Source: Kocuria massiliensis (GTDB lineage Bacteria > Actinomycetota > Actinomycetes > Actinomycetales > Micrococcaceae). Taken from it: a stretch of 64,000 nt of DNA. The stretch spans positions 434,001 to 498,000 of the forward strand of contig NZ_LT835161.1 of NCBI RefSeq assembly GCF_900169715.1, written 5' to 3'. The notes beneath the pieces are model-generated. The model was not told where the DNA came from, did no database searches, and was given only the letters and a program-made list of their open reading frames with translations. Of this stretch, positions 53,495 through 62,571 are shown piece by piece. Each line of letters begins with the position of its first letter. The stretch's first letter is position 1. The position numbers and the translations under genes are program-made.

Positions 53495-54721
53495 GTGACC
53501 TCACTTACAAACTTTCGCGGAAGCGGGCGAGGATCCGACCCCACGACAATGGTGACGTGGGATCCGGCCATGACCGCGTACTTCTTCGGCGACTACCACC
53601 CCATGCACCCGTCGCGCCTGGACGCTACGGCTCGTCTGGCCGCGGATCTGGGTCTCTTCGAAGGGGAGCACGTCCGCGTGGACCGGCCGCACGTCGCCGA
53701 CGACGCCACGTTGCTGACGGCGCATTCGAGGGAATACATTGACAGCGTGAAAGCAGTCAGCGCCGATCCCACCCTCAAGATTCCGGGGAGTGGCTTGGAT
53801 GGGGAGGACACCCCCGGGGTCGCCGGCCTGCACGAGGCTGCGGCGAGGCTGGCCGGCGGAAGCGAGCTCGCCGCGGAGTCCCTGGTCGATGGCACCACGG
53901 TACGTGCCGTCAATTTTGGTGGCGGAATGCACCACGCCCACCGGGATCACGCGAGTGGATTCTGCGTCTACAACGATTGCGCCGTCGCCATACAACGCTT
54001 GCTCGATCGTGGAACTCAACGCGTCTTATACATCGACATTGACGCGCACCACGGCGACGGCACCCAAAGCATCTTCTGGGACGAGCCCCGCGTCATGACC
54101 ATCTCCCTGCACGAAACCGGGATGTCTCTTTTCCCCGGGACGGGCTTTTCCAGCGACGTCGGACCCGATGGCGAGGGGCTAGGTGGAGCGGTCAATGTGG
54201 CGCTGCCGACGACGGTCTCCGACGCGGCATGGCTTCGAGCCTTCCACGCCATCGTTCCCCAGCTGGCTCGGGCCTTCGCACCGGAAGTGATCGTCTCGCA
54301 ACATGGGTGCGACTCGCACTATAAGGACGACATGACGCACATGCGACTGAGCGTCGATGCGCAGCGCGAGGCGGCCTTGACCATCGCGGACCTCGCCAAT
54401 GAGCTGACGGAAGACCGCTGGCTGGCACTCGGTGGGGGAGGATATAACTGCCTCGATGCCGTGCCGCGCTCGTGGGCGCACTTGATTGGGATCGTCACGG
54501 GCCGTCCCGTGGAACCGACCCTGCCGACCCCGGAAACCTGGCGTTCGTACATCGCCGAGAAATATGGGGTCCGTGCTCCGCGCATGATGGGCGACGAGGC
54601 CGACGTTTGGTGGAGGTCCTGGGAAATTGGGTTTGATCCCGCCGACAGCTTGGACCGAACCGTCATGGCGACGCGCAAATCGGTGTTCCCGCTCTGGGGA
54701 CTCGATCCCTGGTTCGACTGA
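53495..54721 (+). CDS. AcuC-like class II histone deacetylase-family hydrolase
   Basis: The 408-residue protein has the deacetylase motifs GGGMHHAHRDHASGFCVYND near residue 141, YIDIDAHHGDGTQ near residue 178, SLHETGMSLFPGTG near residue 202 and LALGGGGYN near residue 311. It should remove acetyl groups from lysine or small molecules; AcuC in Bacillus acts on acetyl-CoA synthetase, and an acs gene lies 23 kb away. The GTG start has CACAAT six bases upstream. An internal ATG at residue 19 is an alternative. Confidence 0.9.
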   Translation: MTSLTNFRGSGRGSDPTTMVTWDPAMTAYFFGDYHPMHPSRLDATARLAADLGLFEGEHVRVDRPHVADDATLLTAHSREYIDSVKAVSADPTLKIPGSGLDGEDTPGVAGLHEAAARLAGGSELAAESLVDGTTVRAVNFGGGMHHAHRDHASGFCVYNDCAVAIQRLLDRGTQRVLYIDIDAHHGDGTQSIFWDEPRVMTISLHETGMSLFPGTGFSSDVGPDGEGLGGAVNVALPTTVSDAAWLRAFHAIVPQLARAFAPEVIVSQHGCDSHYKDDMTHMRLSVDAQREAALTIADLANELTEDRWLALGGGGYNCLDAVPRSWAHLIGIVTGRPVEPTLPTPETWRSYIAEKYGVRAPRMMGDEADVWWRSWEIGFDPADSLDRTVMATRKSVFPLWGLDPWFD

Positions 54722-54793
54722 TCGAGGGGAATCTCCCCACGGCCGGCGGCAACATCGCGGGCGTGTGTGCATACGTCTGCCGGAATACACCGT

Positions 54794-54799
54794 TATGGT
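54794..54799 (+). promoter_or_regulatory. -10 box of a leaderless ArsR-family transcript
   Basis: TATGGT lies exactly six bases before the ATG of the ArsR gene, with no ribosome site between. The arrangement indicates leaderless transcription. Confidence 0.6.
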
Positions 54800-54805
54800 G
54801 GATAC

Positions 54806-55714
54806 ATGAGTACTGACGTGTTTGCCGTGGTGGCTGACCCCACCCGCCGGCGTATTCTCGACGTCGTCAAGGAAGGGCCGAGCCCCGTCAACGACGTCGT
54901 GACCGAACTCGGCGTGAGCCAGCCGACCGTTTCCAAGCACCTCAAAGTTTTGCGGGAAGCTGGACTGGTCACGATGAAGGCCCAGGGGCAGAAGCGGCTG
55001 TATTCGCTCAACCCTGAACCCCTGCAGGAGATCCGGGCCTGGATCGAGGGGCTCTCGGCCTCTTCCGTCGAACGAGACGATGCCGAGAACAGCGGCGAGA
55101 CCGAATCCACCGAGCAGGCCGAACCGGCCGCTGCCGAACCGACGAGTCGGATGGTGCCCCAGCCCGAGAAGGTGCCATCGAGTGGGCGCGAAGACTCTGC
55201 GGCCCAAGACTCCCCGCCGAGCCCCGCCCGCCCGCACCTGGCCCCCAGGACGGGTTCGGAAGAGCACTATGGTGCTGATCCAGAACCCACCGACGTCGAG
55301 GAGCAGGTGCCCGCCGTCCCCGTCGTCGCCCAGGCAACCGGGACCGATGGCGCCTCGAGCATCCACCGAACCCGTCACGACGGCGTCACCTTCCGGCCCC
55401 TGATGCCGCTCGGCTTGAGCGTTTCCGGTCGAGAGGACGACCCCGCGCCCACCACGTCGGATTTTTCGTCGACCCCTGCAGCCCACGAGTCTGAGGTTTC
55501 CACGGAACCCTCAGCGTCTCGTCCCGTGACCACCGCGGCACAGGGTGAATCAGCCTCGGAGGATGCGCCCAGCACCTCAGGACCACAGAGCTGGGAACCC
55601 CTGGACCCCAAAGTCCACCGGGCAGACAGCGCGTCGGATGACGAGGCCGCCTCGGACGATCACAAAGCATCAGGTTTTTTGGCTAATCTTTTTGCCAGAA
55701 GGCGTGGACGATAG
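54806..55714 (+). CDS. ArsR-family regulator with a long disordered C-terminal tail
   Basis: Residues 1-90 form a winged helix-turn-helix of the ArsR type (ADPTRRRILDVVKEGPSPVN near residue 9, ELGVSQPTVSKHLKVLREAG near residue 33). There is no cysteine anywhere, so the usual metal site is missing. Residues 95-285 are acidic, proline- and serine-rich and probably disordered. The last peptide, SGFLANLFARRRGR, is hydrophobic and basic, and could be a membrane or partner contact. It sits between acuC and a FadR-type regulator; regulon unknown. Confidence 0.82.
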   Translation: MSTDVFAVVADPTRRRILDVVKEGPSPVNDVVTELGVSQPTVSKHLKVLREAGLVTMKAQGQKRLYSLNPEPLQEIRAWIEGLSASSVERDDAENSGETESTEQAEPAAAEPTSRMVPQPEKVPSSGREDSAAQDSPPSPARPHLAPRTGSEEHYGADPEPTDVEEQVPAVPVVAQATGTDGASSIHRTRHDGVTFRPLMPLGLSVSGREDDPAPTTSDFSSTPAAHESEVSTEPSASRPVTTAAQGESASEDAPSTSGPQSWEPLDPKVHRADSASDDEAASDDHKASGFLANLFARRRGR

Positions 55715-55775
55715 GAGGGTAAACCTCCGACCTGGAACCGCATCGTTGACCACAGCATGAAAGATTCATCACCGC

Positions 55776-56726
55776 ATGGCTACCGACCGTAAGATCCTCC
55801 AATGGCTCGAAAACGAGCTATTCGACGGCAACCTCGTCCTAGGGCAGGAGTTGCCGAGCGAACGTCGAATTTCGAATGCCGTCGGTGCTTCGCGCAATGC
55901 GACGCACGAGGCTCTCAAGAATCTCGAAGTCATGGGGATCGTGCGACTCTACGAGGGGAAGCGCCACCAACTGATTGCTCAGCTGGTGCGCGAGCCCGCG
56001 GCAAGCGCCGGCCCCGCCCTGAAATTACACATGGCGACGGCGGAATATCCCCTCCGGGATATCGTGCACACGCGCGTTCTCCTGGAGACCTGGGCGCTCC
56101 GCCGCGCCAATCGGGAGCATCCGGCCATGAAGGAGCTCGCCAAGATCATCGACGAGATGTCTCGAGACGATCTTTCTCTCAAGGATTTTCATCACCTCGA
56201 GGTTTCCTTCCACGTCGCCCTGACCCGACTCGCAGGAAATAGCCTCATCACGGGCCTTCTGACCTCATTGCGCGACTCCATCTATGAGTACACGCTGTCG
56301 CTGGTGGGCTATGTTCCGCTGTGGTCGACGACGGCGACTCGCCTGTGCGCCGAACATCGCGCGATCTATGCGGCCATCGAATCGGGCGACAACGAGCTTG
56401 CTGCTCGCATGGTGGCGGAGCACATCGAAGGGCATTATCTCGAGGCCGGGGTTGATCCGGAGCGGAAGCAACGCTCGTCGGCGACCGTATTTGTGCAGCC
56501 CGAGCTGGGCGAAGACGGCGAGGTTCATCCGCTGGCCCCGACATCCAAGCTTGCCGACGACGTCGCGGACAATAAATCCCGTGATGCCGATCTGCCAGAC
56601 GCGGCACCAGGGGCGCGGGATTCGATGCATGACCTAGAGGCTTGGCCTTCGGATGAGCAAGGTGACGCGGAGGAATCGACCGGCTCCACGGCCGCCGATT
56701 CGAAGAAATTTGACTCCACCTTGTAA
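55776..56726 (+). CDS. GntR/FadR-family regulator with acidic C-terminal extension
   Basis: The 316-residue protein has a winged helix (LPSERRISNAVGASRNATHE near residue 27) and an FCD domain (FHHLEVSFHVALTRLAGN near residue 137, then RLCAEHRAIYAAIESGDNEL near residue 190). The last roughly 90 residues are acidic and low-complexity, absent from standard FadR proteins. The effector and targets are not deducible; no metabolic gene is adjacent. It is 61 bases after the ArsR gene on the same strand. Confidence 0.86.
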   Translation: MATDRKILQWLENELFDGNLVLGQELPSERRISNAVGASRNATHEALKNLEVMGIVRLYEGKRHQLIAQLVREPAASAGPALKLHMATAEYPLRDIVHTRVLLETWALRRANREHPAMKELAKIIDEMSRDDLSLKDFHHLEVSFHVALTRLAGNSLITGLLTSLRDSIYEYTLSLVGYVPLWSTTATRLCAEHRAIYAAIESGDNELAARMVAEHIEGHYLEAGVDPERKQRSSATVFVQPELGEDGEVHPLAPTSKLADDVADNKSRDADLPDAAPGARDSMHDLEAWPSDEQGDAEESTGSTAADSKKFDSTL

Positions 56727-56907
56727 GGTGTCTGAGGAACGTTTTCGCTCTATTGGGCTTTTCTTTGCCTGCAGTAAACTTCGTGAGCGAACGTTTTGAC
56801 AGCAAGCCTCCGCCGTCCTCGGCTCGGGGGACAAGGACGCCACCCGGTGGCTTTGCCGCGCACCTGCGCACTTGCCACCGACGTACGACTATCAAGGTAG
56901 GGATCCT

Positions 56908-57006
56908 ATGGGTTCAGTTATTAAGAAGCGCCGCAAGCGCATGGCGAAGAAGAAGCACCGTAAGCTGCTTCGCAAGACCCGCCACCAGCGTCGCAACAAG
57001 AAGTAG
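56908..57006 (+). CDS. Ribosomal protein bS22 (AURKAIP1/COX24-domain, 32 residues)
   Basis: The 32-residue product, starting [20 protein letters not shown], matches the tiny basic 30S protein found in actinobacterial ribosomes (bS22 of Mycobacterium smegmatis) almost position by position at the N-terminus. It is two-thirds arginine, lysine and histidine and would sit in the small-subunit rRNA. AAGGTAGGG lies just before the ATG. It is too short to be found by a length-filtered search. A hairpin at 57023-57066 follows. Confidence 0.93.
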   Translation: MGSVIKKRRKRMAKKKHRKLLRKTRHQRRNKK

Positions 57007-57022
57007 TCACTTCTTGTCTTGA

Positions 57023-57066
57023 GCATTCTCGGCCGTCACCTCGCAACGCGAGGGGCGGCCGAATGC
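57023..57066 (+). terminator. Hairpin after bS22, possible terminator
   Basis: GCATTCTCGGCCG pairs with CGGCCGAATGC with a small internal bulge, and an inner CCTCGC/GCGAGG arm extends the stem. No T-run follows, so an intrinsic terminator is uncertain; a processing or stability element is also possible. Confidence 0.4.
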
Positions 57067-57109
57067 GTACCCCGCCCGAATCAGGGCGATGTCCACGAAT
57101 GGAGGATTC

Positions 57110-57412
57110 ATGGAGACCCATGATTCGGCGAACGGTCCCGGGAGAAAGCCCACGGTTGAACTGCTCACCTCGCCCGGATGTCATCTGTGTGATCAAGCCC
57201 GTATCGACCTGGCTTCGGTGACGGACCCTTTGGGGATTACCGTCCATGAAATCAATGTCGAGGACCATCTTGACCTGTTGAAGCAACACGCCGAGGAAAT
57301 CCCGGTGGTTCGTATCGACGGGGTTCCCCGCGACTTTTGGCGCGTGGACACGGTGAGAATTTCCCGAATTCTGCGCGGCATTCTGGAAGGGCATGATCCC
57401 GAAGAAGGGTGA
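57110..57412 (+). CDS. Glutaredoxin-family protein
   Basis: The 100-residue protein has a thioredoxin fold with the redox motif CHLC (SPGCHLCDQARIDL near residue 24) and the VVRIDGVPRDFWRVD segment near residue 68. It belongs to the DUF836/glutaredoxin-like group of short actinobacterial thiol proteins. The ATG at 57110 has GGAGGA close upstream; another in-frame ATG at 57089 has none. Mycothiol- or glutaredoxin-like electron transfer is plausible. Confidence 0.84.
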   Translation: METHDSANGPGRKPTVELLTSPGCHLCDQARIDLASVTDPLGITVHEINVEDHLDLLKQHAEEIPVVRIDGVPRDFWRVDTVRISRILRGILEGHDPEEG

Positions 57413-57471
57413 TCTGCCTCAAGGAGCCTGCCCGAATGGCCGCTCCGACGCGGATCTGAAAGACTAGCCCC

Positions 57472-58149
57472 ATGTCTCACAGCGCTACCGTTCACCTTCT
57501 GCGTCACGGCGAAGTCCACAACCCGGATCGGATCGTCTACGGCCGCCTCCCAGAGTTCCATCTCTCCGAGGCGGGACACCGGATGGCCGAACTTGCCGCC
57601 CGTGAATTCGAGCGGCGGGCATCCCAAGGGGCCCGTTTTTCATACCTGGCGGCTTCGCCTCTGACTCGTACGCAAGAAACCGCCGCGCCGGTGTCGAAGG
57701 CCTTGGGCCTACCGGTCGTTTTGGACGAGCGCGTCATCGAGGCCGGGAACTACTTTGAAGGCATGCACGTGAACAGGGACGAGCTTCTGCGTCATCCCCG
57801 GCACTGGCGGTATATGACGAATCCGCTCCGGCCCTCGTGGGGAGAGCCATACCGGGAACAGGTCGCGCGCATGGCCGAGGCGATCAAGGACGCCGCGGTG
57901 CAGGCTGTGAAGCGAGGCGGCGACGGCGCTGAAGCCATCGTCGTCTCGCACCAACTTCCGATTTGGATGGCTCGCACGAGCGTCGAGGGCCGTACCCTTC
58001 CGCACGATCCCCGAACGCGGCAGTGCAACCTAGCTTCGGTGACATCGTTGACCTTCGACGATATCTCAGCACCGGGGGCGCCCCGCGTCACGTATGCCGA
58101 GCCCGCCGCGGAATTGTATCCAGGGGTCATTCAGCTTCCGGGATCATAA
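57472..58149 (+). CDS. Histidine phosphatase family protein
   Basis: The 225-residue protein has the phosphohistidine RHG motif (HLLRHGEVHNPDR near residue 8), TRTQETAAPV near residue 66 and the second catalytic His in IVVSHQLPIWM near residue 155. It is a phosphoglycerate mutase-like hydrolase; a true mutase is unlikely as the sequence is broad-specificity phosphatase-like. It precedes the cytochrome c maturation genes by about 110 bases, a common arrangement in actinobacteria. Confidence 0.9.
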   Translation: MSHSATVHLLRHGEVHNPDRIVYGRLPEFHLSEAGHRMAELAAREFERRASQGARFSYLAASPLTRTQETAAPVSKALGLPVVLDERVIEAGNYFEGMHVNRDELLRHPRHWRYMTNPLRPSWGEPYREQVARMAEAIKDAAVQAVKRGGDGAEAIVVSHQLPIWMARTSVEGRTLPHDPRTRQCNLASVTSLTFDDISAPGAPRVTYAEPAAELYPGVIQLPGS

Positions 58150-58262
58150 TTGAGGGATGCGTTGAGCCTGCGGCAGGCGGGCATCAGCGACCTCATACTC
58201 GAGGCGGACTTCTTTCGCCGCCCGTCAGAACATCGTCACGTCGTCCTTCGCAGAGAGAAACC

Positions 58263-58904
58263 ATGCCCCGTTCTTCACACCGCCCCATGACCCGACGCGG
58301 TCTGTTTTCGGTCGCCGCGGTCGCAGGGCTGGTGGCCGTGACCGGTTGTTCGAGTAAGGACAATTCCGCCCTGTCGGATCAGGCAAATTCCGCCGACGGC
58401 AAGGGCTTCATTTCGGGCGACGGATCGGTGACCGAGTTCAGCAAGGCCCAACGAGGCAAGCCGGTGGACTTTGAGGGCAAACTCTTCGGCGGTGAATCCC
58501 TGACCGGAGCACAACTTCGTGGGAAACCGAGCCTGCTCAATTTCTGGTACGCAGGCTGTGCCCCGTGCCGGGCGGAGGCTCCGCACCTGCAAAAGCTCTT
58601 CACGGAGTTCGGCGAGAAAGTGAACTTCTACGGCATCAACTTGCGAGATGAGCAGGGAACGGCCGAAGCCTTCGAGCGGACGTTCGGGATCGGTTATCGA
58701 TCCGTCGAGGACCGTTCCGGCGGGGTGCTGATGGCCTTGTCCCAGTACGTCCCTGCGCAGGCAGTGCCGACCACGCTCGTCTTGGACTCCGAAGGTCGGG
58801 TCGCCGCCCGTATCCTCGGCCAGATTGACGAGTCTGTGGTCCGGACCTTGGTGCAAGACCAGATCGATGGCAAGGACGCCACTAACCCCTCGAAAGGTTC
58901 GTAG
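58263..58904 (+). CDS. TlpA/ResA-like thioredoxin lipoprotein
   Basis: The 213-residue protein has a twin-arginine-like and lipobox N-terminus (MTRRGLFSVAAVAGLVAVTGC; Cys at 29 follows VTG) and a thioredoxin fold with CAPC (FWYAGCAPCRAEAPHL near residue 97). It keeps apocytochrome c cysteines reduced at the membrane outside. The cis-proline is in PAQAVPTTLVLD. The ATG at 58263 has GAGAAA upstream. It opens the system II cluster: tlpA, ccdA, resB, ccsB. Confidence 0.91.
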   Translation: MPRSSHRPMTRRGLFSVAAVAGLVAVTGCSSKDNSALSDQANSADGKGFISGDGSVTEFSKAQRGKPVDFEGKLFGGESLTGAQLRGKPSLLNFWYAGCAPCRAEAPHLQKLFTEFGEKVNFYGINLRDEQGTAEAFERTFGIGYRSVEDRSGGVLMALSQYVPAQAVPTTLVLDSEGRVAARILGQIDESVVRTLVQDQIDGKDATNPSKGS

Positions 58905-58911
58905 GTCCATC

Positions 58912-59676
58912 GTGCTTCTGGCTGCCGAATCGTCCTTTGGATCCGTGGTATTGGAGGGCTCTTTGTGGGCCTCCATACCGCTGGCAGCGCTGGCCGGCCT
59001 GATTTCGTTCGCGTCCCCCTGCGTCTTGCCTCTCGTGCCGGGTTATCTGGCGTATGTTACCGGCCTCACGGGGAGCGACCTGCAACGACGACGTCGCGGG
59101 CGGATGTTCGCGGGTACCGGTCTGTTCATTCTGGGTTTCTCCCTCGTCTTCGTGATCATGTCCGTGGTCCTGGCCCAGGTCGGAGCCGCACCGTGGGTGC
59201 GAAGCCAGACGTGGCTACAGGTGGTGCTCGGCCTCCTGGTGATCGTTCTGGGCATCGTCTTCATGGGTGGATTTTCCTGGTTCCAGCGAGACCGCAAGAT
59301 TCATTCGAAACCTCCGGCGGGCTTGTGGGGAGCGCCTATCCTCGGGATCACCTTTGGCCTGGGGTGGGCACCGTGCATCGGTCCGACGTTCGCCGCGGTG
59401 CAGGCCTTGGTCTTCATCGAAGGGCCGAATAGCCTCAAAGCGATCGTGCTCACCGTGGCCTATTGCCTTGGACTGGGGATACCGTTTCTCCTGATCGCCC
59501 TGGGATTCAGGCGTTCTGCAGAAATGTTCGCGTTCCTGAAGAGGCATCGCAGGTCCCTTCAGATCATCGGCGGTGTGGCCCTCGTCCTGGTGGGAATCTT
59601 GATGGCCACAGGACTGTGGAGTTCGATGATGTCGTGGCTACAGGGAGTCACTCCCGGCTACGAGCTTCCGGTGTGA
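58912..59676 (+). CDS. ccdA: Cytochrome c biogenesis protein CcdA
   Basis: CcdA carries electrons across the membrane to the TlpA/ResA-type protein. The 254-residue protein has six membrane segments and the signatures LISFASPCVLPLVPGYLAYV near residue 25 and GLGWAPCIGPTFAAV near residue 147, each with a redox cysteine. The GTG start is seven bases after the tlpA stop. It is immediately followed by resB after 55 bases. Confidence 0.93.
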   Translation: MLLAAESSFGSVVLEGSLWASIPLAALAGLISFASPCVLPLVPGYLAYVTGLTGSDLQRRRRGRMFAGTGLFILGFSLVFVIMSVVLAQVGAAPWVRSQTWLQVVLGLLVIVLGIVFMGGFSWFQRDRKIHSKPPAGLWGAPILGITFGLGWAPCIGPTFAAVQALVFIEGPNSLKAIVLTVAYCLGLGIPFLLIALGFRRSAEMFAFLKRHRRSLQIIGGVALVLVGILMATGLWSSMMSWLQGVTPGYELPV

Positions 59677-59731
59677 TCGGCGTGCACCACCAGAGCACAA
59701 CGGCAGAAACCCGCTACCGAAATTGGATGGC

Positions 59732-61357
59732 ATGAGTAAACAGAAGAAAGCGGCCAAGAAGGACGCCCCGGCGCTCGGGCCTATCGGCATGATCCGATGG
59801 GCATGGACGCAGCTGACCAAGATGAACACGGCGCTGTTCTTGCTGCTTCTGCTCGCCGTCGCCGCGGTTCCGGGGTCGATGTTTCCGCAAAATATCCAGG
59901 ACCCGCAAAAGGTCCAGGAATACATGGACTCCCACAAGACTTGGGGCCCGATCGCCGAAAAACTCCAGCTTTTCGATGTCTTTTCCTCGGCCTGGTTCTC
60001 GGCGATCTACCTGCTGCTGTTCATTTCCCTGATTGGTTGTGTGATTCCGCGGGCCATCAAGCATGCCAAGGCCTACGGAGCTAAACCGCCGCGCACGCCG
60101 CGCAATTTGGGACGGCTGCCGCAGCATCGCACGCTCACCATTCCGGTGGATTCGGTCGAGGGCGGGCTGACCGCAGATGGCGCCGTCGGAACGGCCCAAA
60201 AGATTCTGAAAAAACGCCACTACCGCACGGAACTGCGGGAGGACGCCTCCACTCCGAGCGTCGGAGCCGAACGCGGCTATTTCCGCGAGATCGGAAACTT
60301 GGTTTTCCATACTGCGATGATCGGTGTTTTGGTCGGTGTCGCCGTGGGTGGTCAGTTTGGCTATAGCGGTCAGAAGATCGTGGTGGAAGGCGAATCTCAC
60401 GTCAATACGCTCGTCAGCTACGACCAGTTCAAACCCGGCACCAACTACAACCCGGACTGGCTCCGCAATTTCTCGGTGACCCTCGACAAACTAAACGTCA
60501 CCTATGACCGAGACAAGACCTCCTCGACCTATGGCCAAGACTTGGGGTACGACGCCCAGATGACGGTCAAGGATTCTCCTGAGGCGGAGCCCCACAAGGA
60601 ATCTCTTAAGGTCAACGAGCCGCTTAATGTAGACGGCAGCAACGTATACCTTTCCGGCAATGGTTATGCGCCGGTCGTCAAGGTCACCGACGGCACCGGC
60701 AAGGTTTCGTACGAGGGCCCCGTCGTCACCTTGCCCACGGATAAGGTCTTTACCTCCTCGATGGTGCTTAAGGTGCCGGACGCGTCCCCCGATCAGCTCG
60801 GCTTCGTCGGCATGTTCCTGCCGACCGCCGTGATCCAGTCCGGGCAGATGCCGCACTCGGTCGACGCGGCACCGGCCAACCCGGCGTTGGTCCTGTCCTC
60901 CTATTACGGAGACTTGGGCCTCGATAAAGGCACGCCACAGAACGTGTACGTGCTGGACACCAACAAATTGCACGAATTGAATTCGATGAAGTCGGATCAC
61001 GGCGGCATCGTGCTCACCGAGGAAAACAACACGTATCAATTGCCCGACGGCAAGGGGAGCATTCAGTTCGAGGGCGTCAAGCGCTACGCGGGCCTGGACA
61101 TTCACTACGATCCGGGCAAGCCGGTGGTTTTGGTCTCCTTCCTCTTGGCCTTCGCCGGCTTGATCGTGTCCCTCTTCGTGGCCCGACGTCGCGTGTGGGT
61201 CAAGGCCCACGAAACCGTGCTCGACGGCGGTCAGCGAGCCGTGGTCGTCGAATACGGGCTCCTGGCGCGCGGCGAAGACCCCCGCATCGCCATGGAAGCC
61301 GACAAACTGACCGATCTCTTCGCCCAGGAATGGGGATTAGAATTCAACGAAGCGTAA
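59732..61357 (+). CDS. resB: Cytochrome c biogenesis protein ResB
   Basis: ResB (CcsB1) is part of the system II heme ligation complex with CcsA/ResC. The 541-residue protein has membrane segments near residues 30-55, 85-110 and 180-200, a large extracytoplasmic domain, and a last helix near residue 465 (PVVLVSFLLAFAGLIVSLFV). The N-terminus NTALFLLLLLAVAAVPGSMF is diagnostic. The ATG at 59732 is preferred over a TTG three codons earlier. Confidence 0.92.
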   Translation: MSKQKKAAKKDAPALGPIGMIRWAWTQLTKMNTALFLLLLLAVAAVPGSMFPQNIQDPQKVQEYMDSHKTWGPIAEKLQLFDVFSSAWFSAIYLLLFISLIGCVIPRAIKHAKAYGAKPPRTPRNLGRLPQHRTLTIPVDSVEGGLTADGAVGTAQKILKKRHYRTELREDASTPSVGAERGYFREIGNLVFHTAMIGVLVGVAVGGQFGYSGQKIVVEGESHVNTLVSYDQFKPGTNYNPDWLRNFSVTLDKLNVTYDRDKTSSTYGQDLGYDAQMTVKDSPEAEPHKESLKVNEPLNVDGSNVYLSGNGYAPVVKVTDGTGKVSYEGPVVTLPTDKVFTSSMVLKVPDASPDQLGFVGMFLPTAVIQSGQMPHSVDAAPANPALVLSSYYGDLGLDKGTPQNVYVLDTNKLHELNSMKSDHGGIVLTEENNTYQLPDGKGSIQFEGVKRYAGLDIHYDPGKPVVLVSFLLAFAGLIVSLFVARRRVWVKAHETVLDGGQRAVVVEYGLLARGEDPRIAMEADKLTDLFAQEWGLEFNEA

Positions 61358-61424
61358 TTTTCTCGCATCGGGCCAGGCCGTCGCACATGCGGCGACCAGC
61401 AATCAGTAGCCCAGAAAGGGAAGC

Positions 61425-62504
61425 ATGAGCATCAACGAGAACCTGGGCCAGTGGAGTGAGGCATTCATGCTTCTGGCCGCGGTGATCTACCTCGTCTCCT
61501 TCGTGTCCTTCACGTGGGATCTGGCGACGAATTCACGAGCAACACGTCGAGCCGAGGCAGCTGCTGAGGTGAATGAACGCGAGCCCGTTCTGGCCGGAGT
61601 TGCGGGGGCCGAGTCCAAGGGCGGCTCATCAGCCATTCACGTGGAAGGTGGCGGCGGCGGAAGCCGAGGGCGGGCCTATACGGCGAGCACCCGCGCCAAG
61701 CTGTCGGACCATGTCGCGGACGATTCCATGGGGTACACCGGGCAGCGCCGTCCCGCGGCCAAGGTCGCCGTCGCCGTCATGATCATCGCGTGTCTCGTGC
61801 ACGTCATCGGCGTCGTCACGCGTGGCCTGGCCGCCGGTCGTGTGCCGTGGGGCAATATGTACGAGTTCTGCACCACAGGTGCGTTGGTGGTCTCCGTGGT
61901 CTTCCTGGTGTCGTTGGTTTTCCGTGACCTGCGATTCGTGGGCGCTCTGGTGACGGGCCTTGCGCTGATCATGATGGTGGCCGCGACCATCGGATTCCCC
62001 ACGCCGGTGGGCCACCTCAAGCCGGCCTTGCAGTCCTACTGGCTCGTGATCCACGTATCCGTGGCCGTGATGGCTTCCGGTGTCTTCACGCTGACCTTCG
62101 CCATGGCTGTTCTGCAACTCATCCAGTCGCGCCGAGAGAAGAAGCTCATCGAAGGAGAAAAAGCTGGCCTGGGCTTCATGAGGCTCGTGCCCTCCTCGCA
62201 AGCCTTGGAGAACTTCGCCTTCCGTCTCAACACCGTGGGCTTCGTCATGTGGACGTTCACCCTGGCGATGGGCGCGATTTGGGCCAATAAAGCCTGGGGA
62301 CGCTACTGGGGCTGGGACACCAAAGAAGTCTGGACCTTCGTGATTTGGGTGGTCTACGCCGCCTACCTGCATGCTCGCGCGACGCGTGGCTGGACCGGAC
62401 CGCGTTCGGCATGGCTGTCGATCATCGGATACGGCTGCATCATCTTCAACTTCACCGCCGTCAATGTGGTGTTCAACGGGTTGCACTCCTACTCGGGACT
62501 CTAA
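61425..62504 (+). CDS. ccsB: Cytochrome c biogenesis protein CcsB (CcsA/ResC family)
   Basis: This heme-handling subunit joins heme to apocytochrome c outside the membrane. The 359-residue protein has about eight membrane segments and the heme-binding WWD-type motif WGRYWGWDTKEVWTF near residue 290. A glycine-rich, polar insertion (VEGGGGGSRGRAYTAS) follows the first helix. AGAAAGGGA lies before the ATG. It closes the operon; a strong terminator follows 10 bases after the stop. Confidence 0.94.
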   Translation: MSINENLGQWSEAFMLLAAVIYLVSFVSFTWDLATNSRATRRAEAAAEVNEREPVLAGVAGAESKGGSSAIHVEGGGGGSRGRAYTASTRAKLSDHVADDSMGYTGQRRPAAKVAVAVMIIACLVHVIGVVTRGLAAGRVPWGNMYEFCTTGALVVSVVFLVSLVFRDLRFVGALVTGLALIMMVAATIGFPTPVGHLKPALQSYWLVIHVSVAVMASGVFTLTFAMAVLQLIQSRREKKLIEGEKAGLGFMRLVPSSQALENFAFRLNTVGFVMWTFTLAMGAIWANKAWGRYWGWDTKEVWTFVIWVVYAAYLHARATRGWTGPRSAWLSIIGYGCIIFNFTAVNVVFNGLHSYSGL

Positions 62505-62514
62505 GAGCCTCACC

Positions 62515-62559
62515 ACGACGAAGCCCCCGGAGTTCTCTCGAACCCGGGGGCTTCGTCGT
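62515..62559. terminator. Terminator after ccsB
   Basis: ACGACGAAGCCCCCGG pairs perfectly with CCGGGGGCTTCGTCGT (16 base pairs) around a short loop. It separates the convergent ccsB and PLDc_N genes. Confidence 0.9.
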
Positions 62560-62571
62560 ACTCCGACGAGG

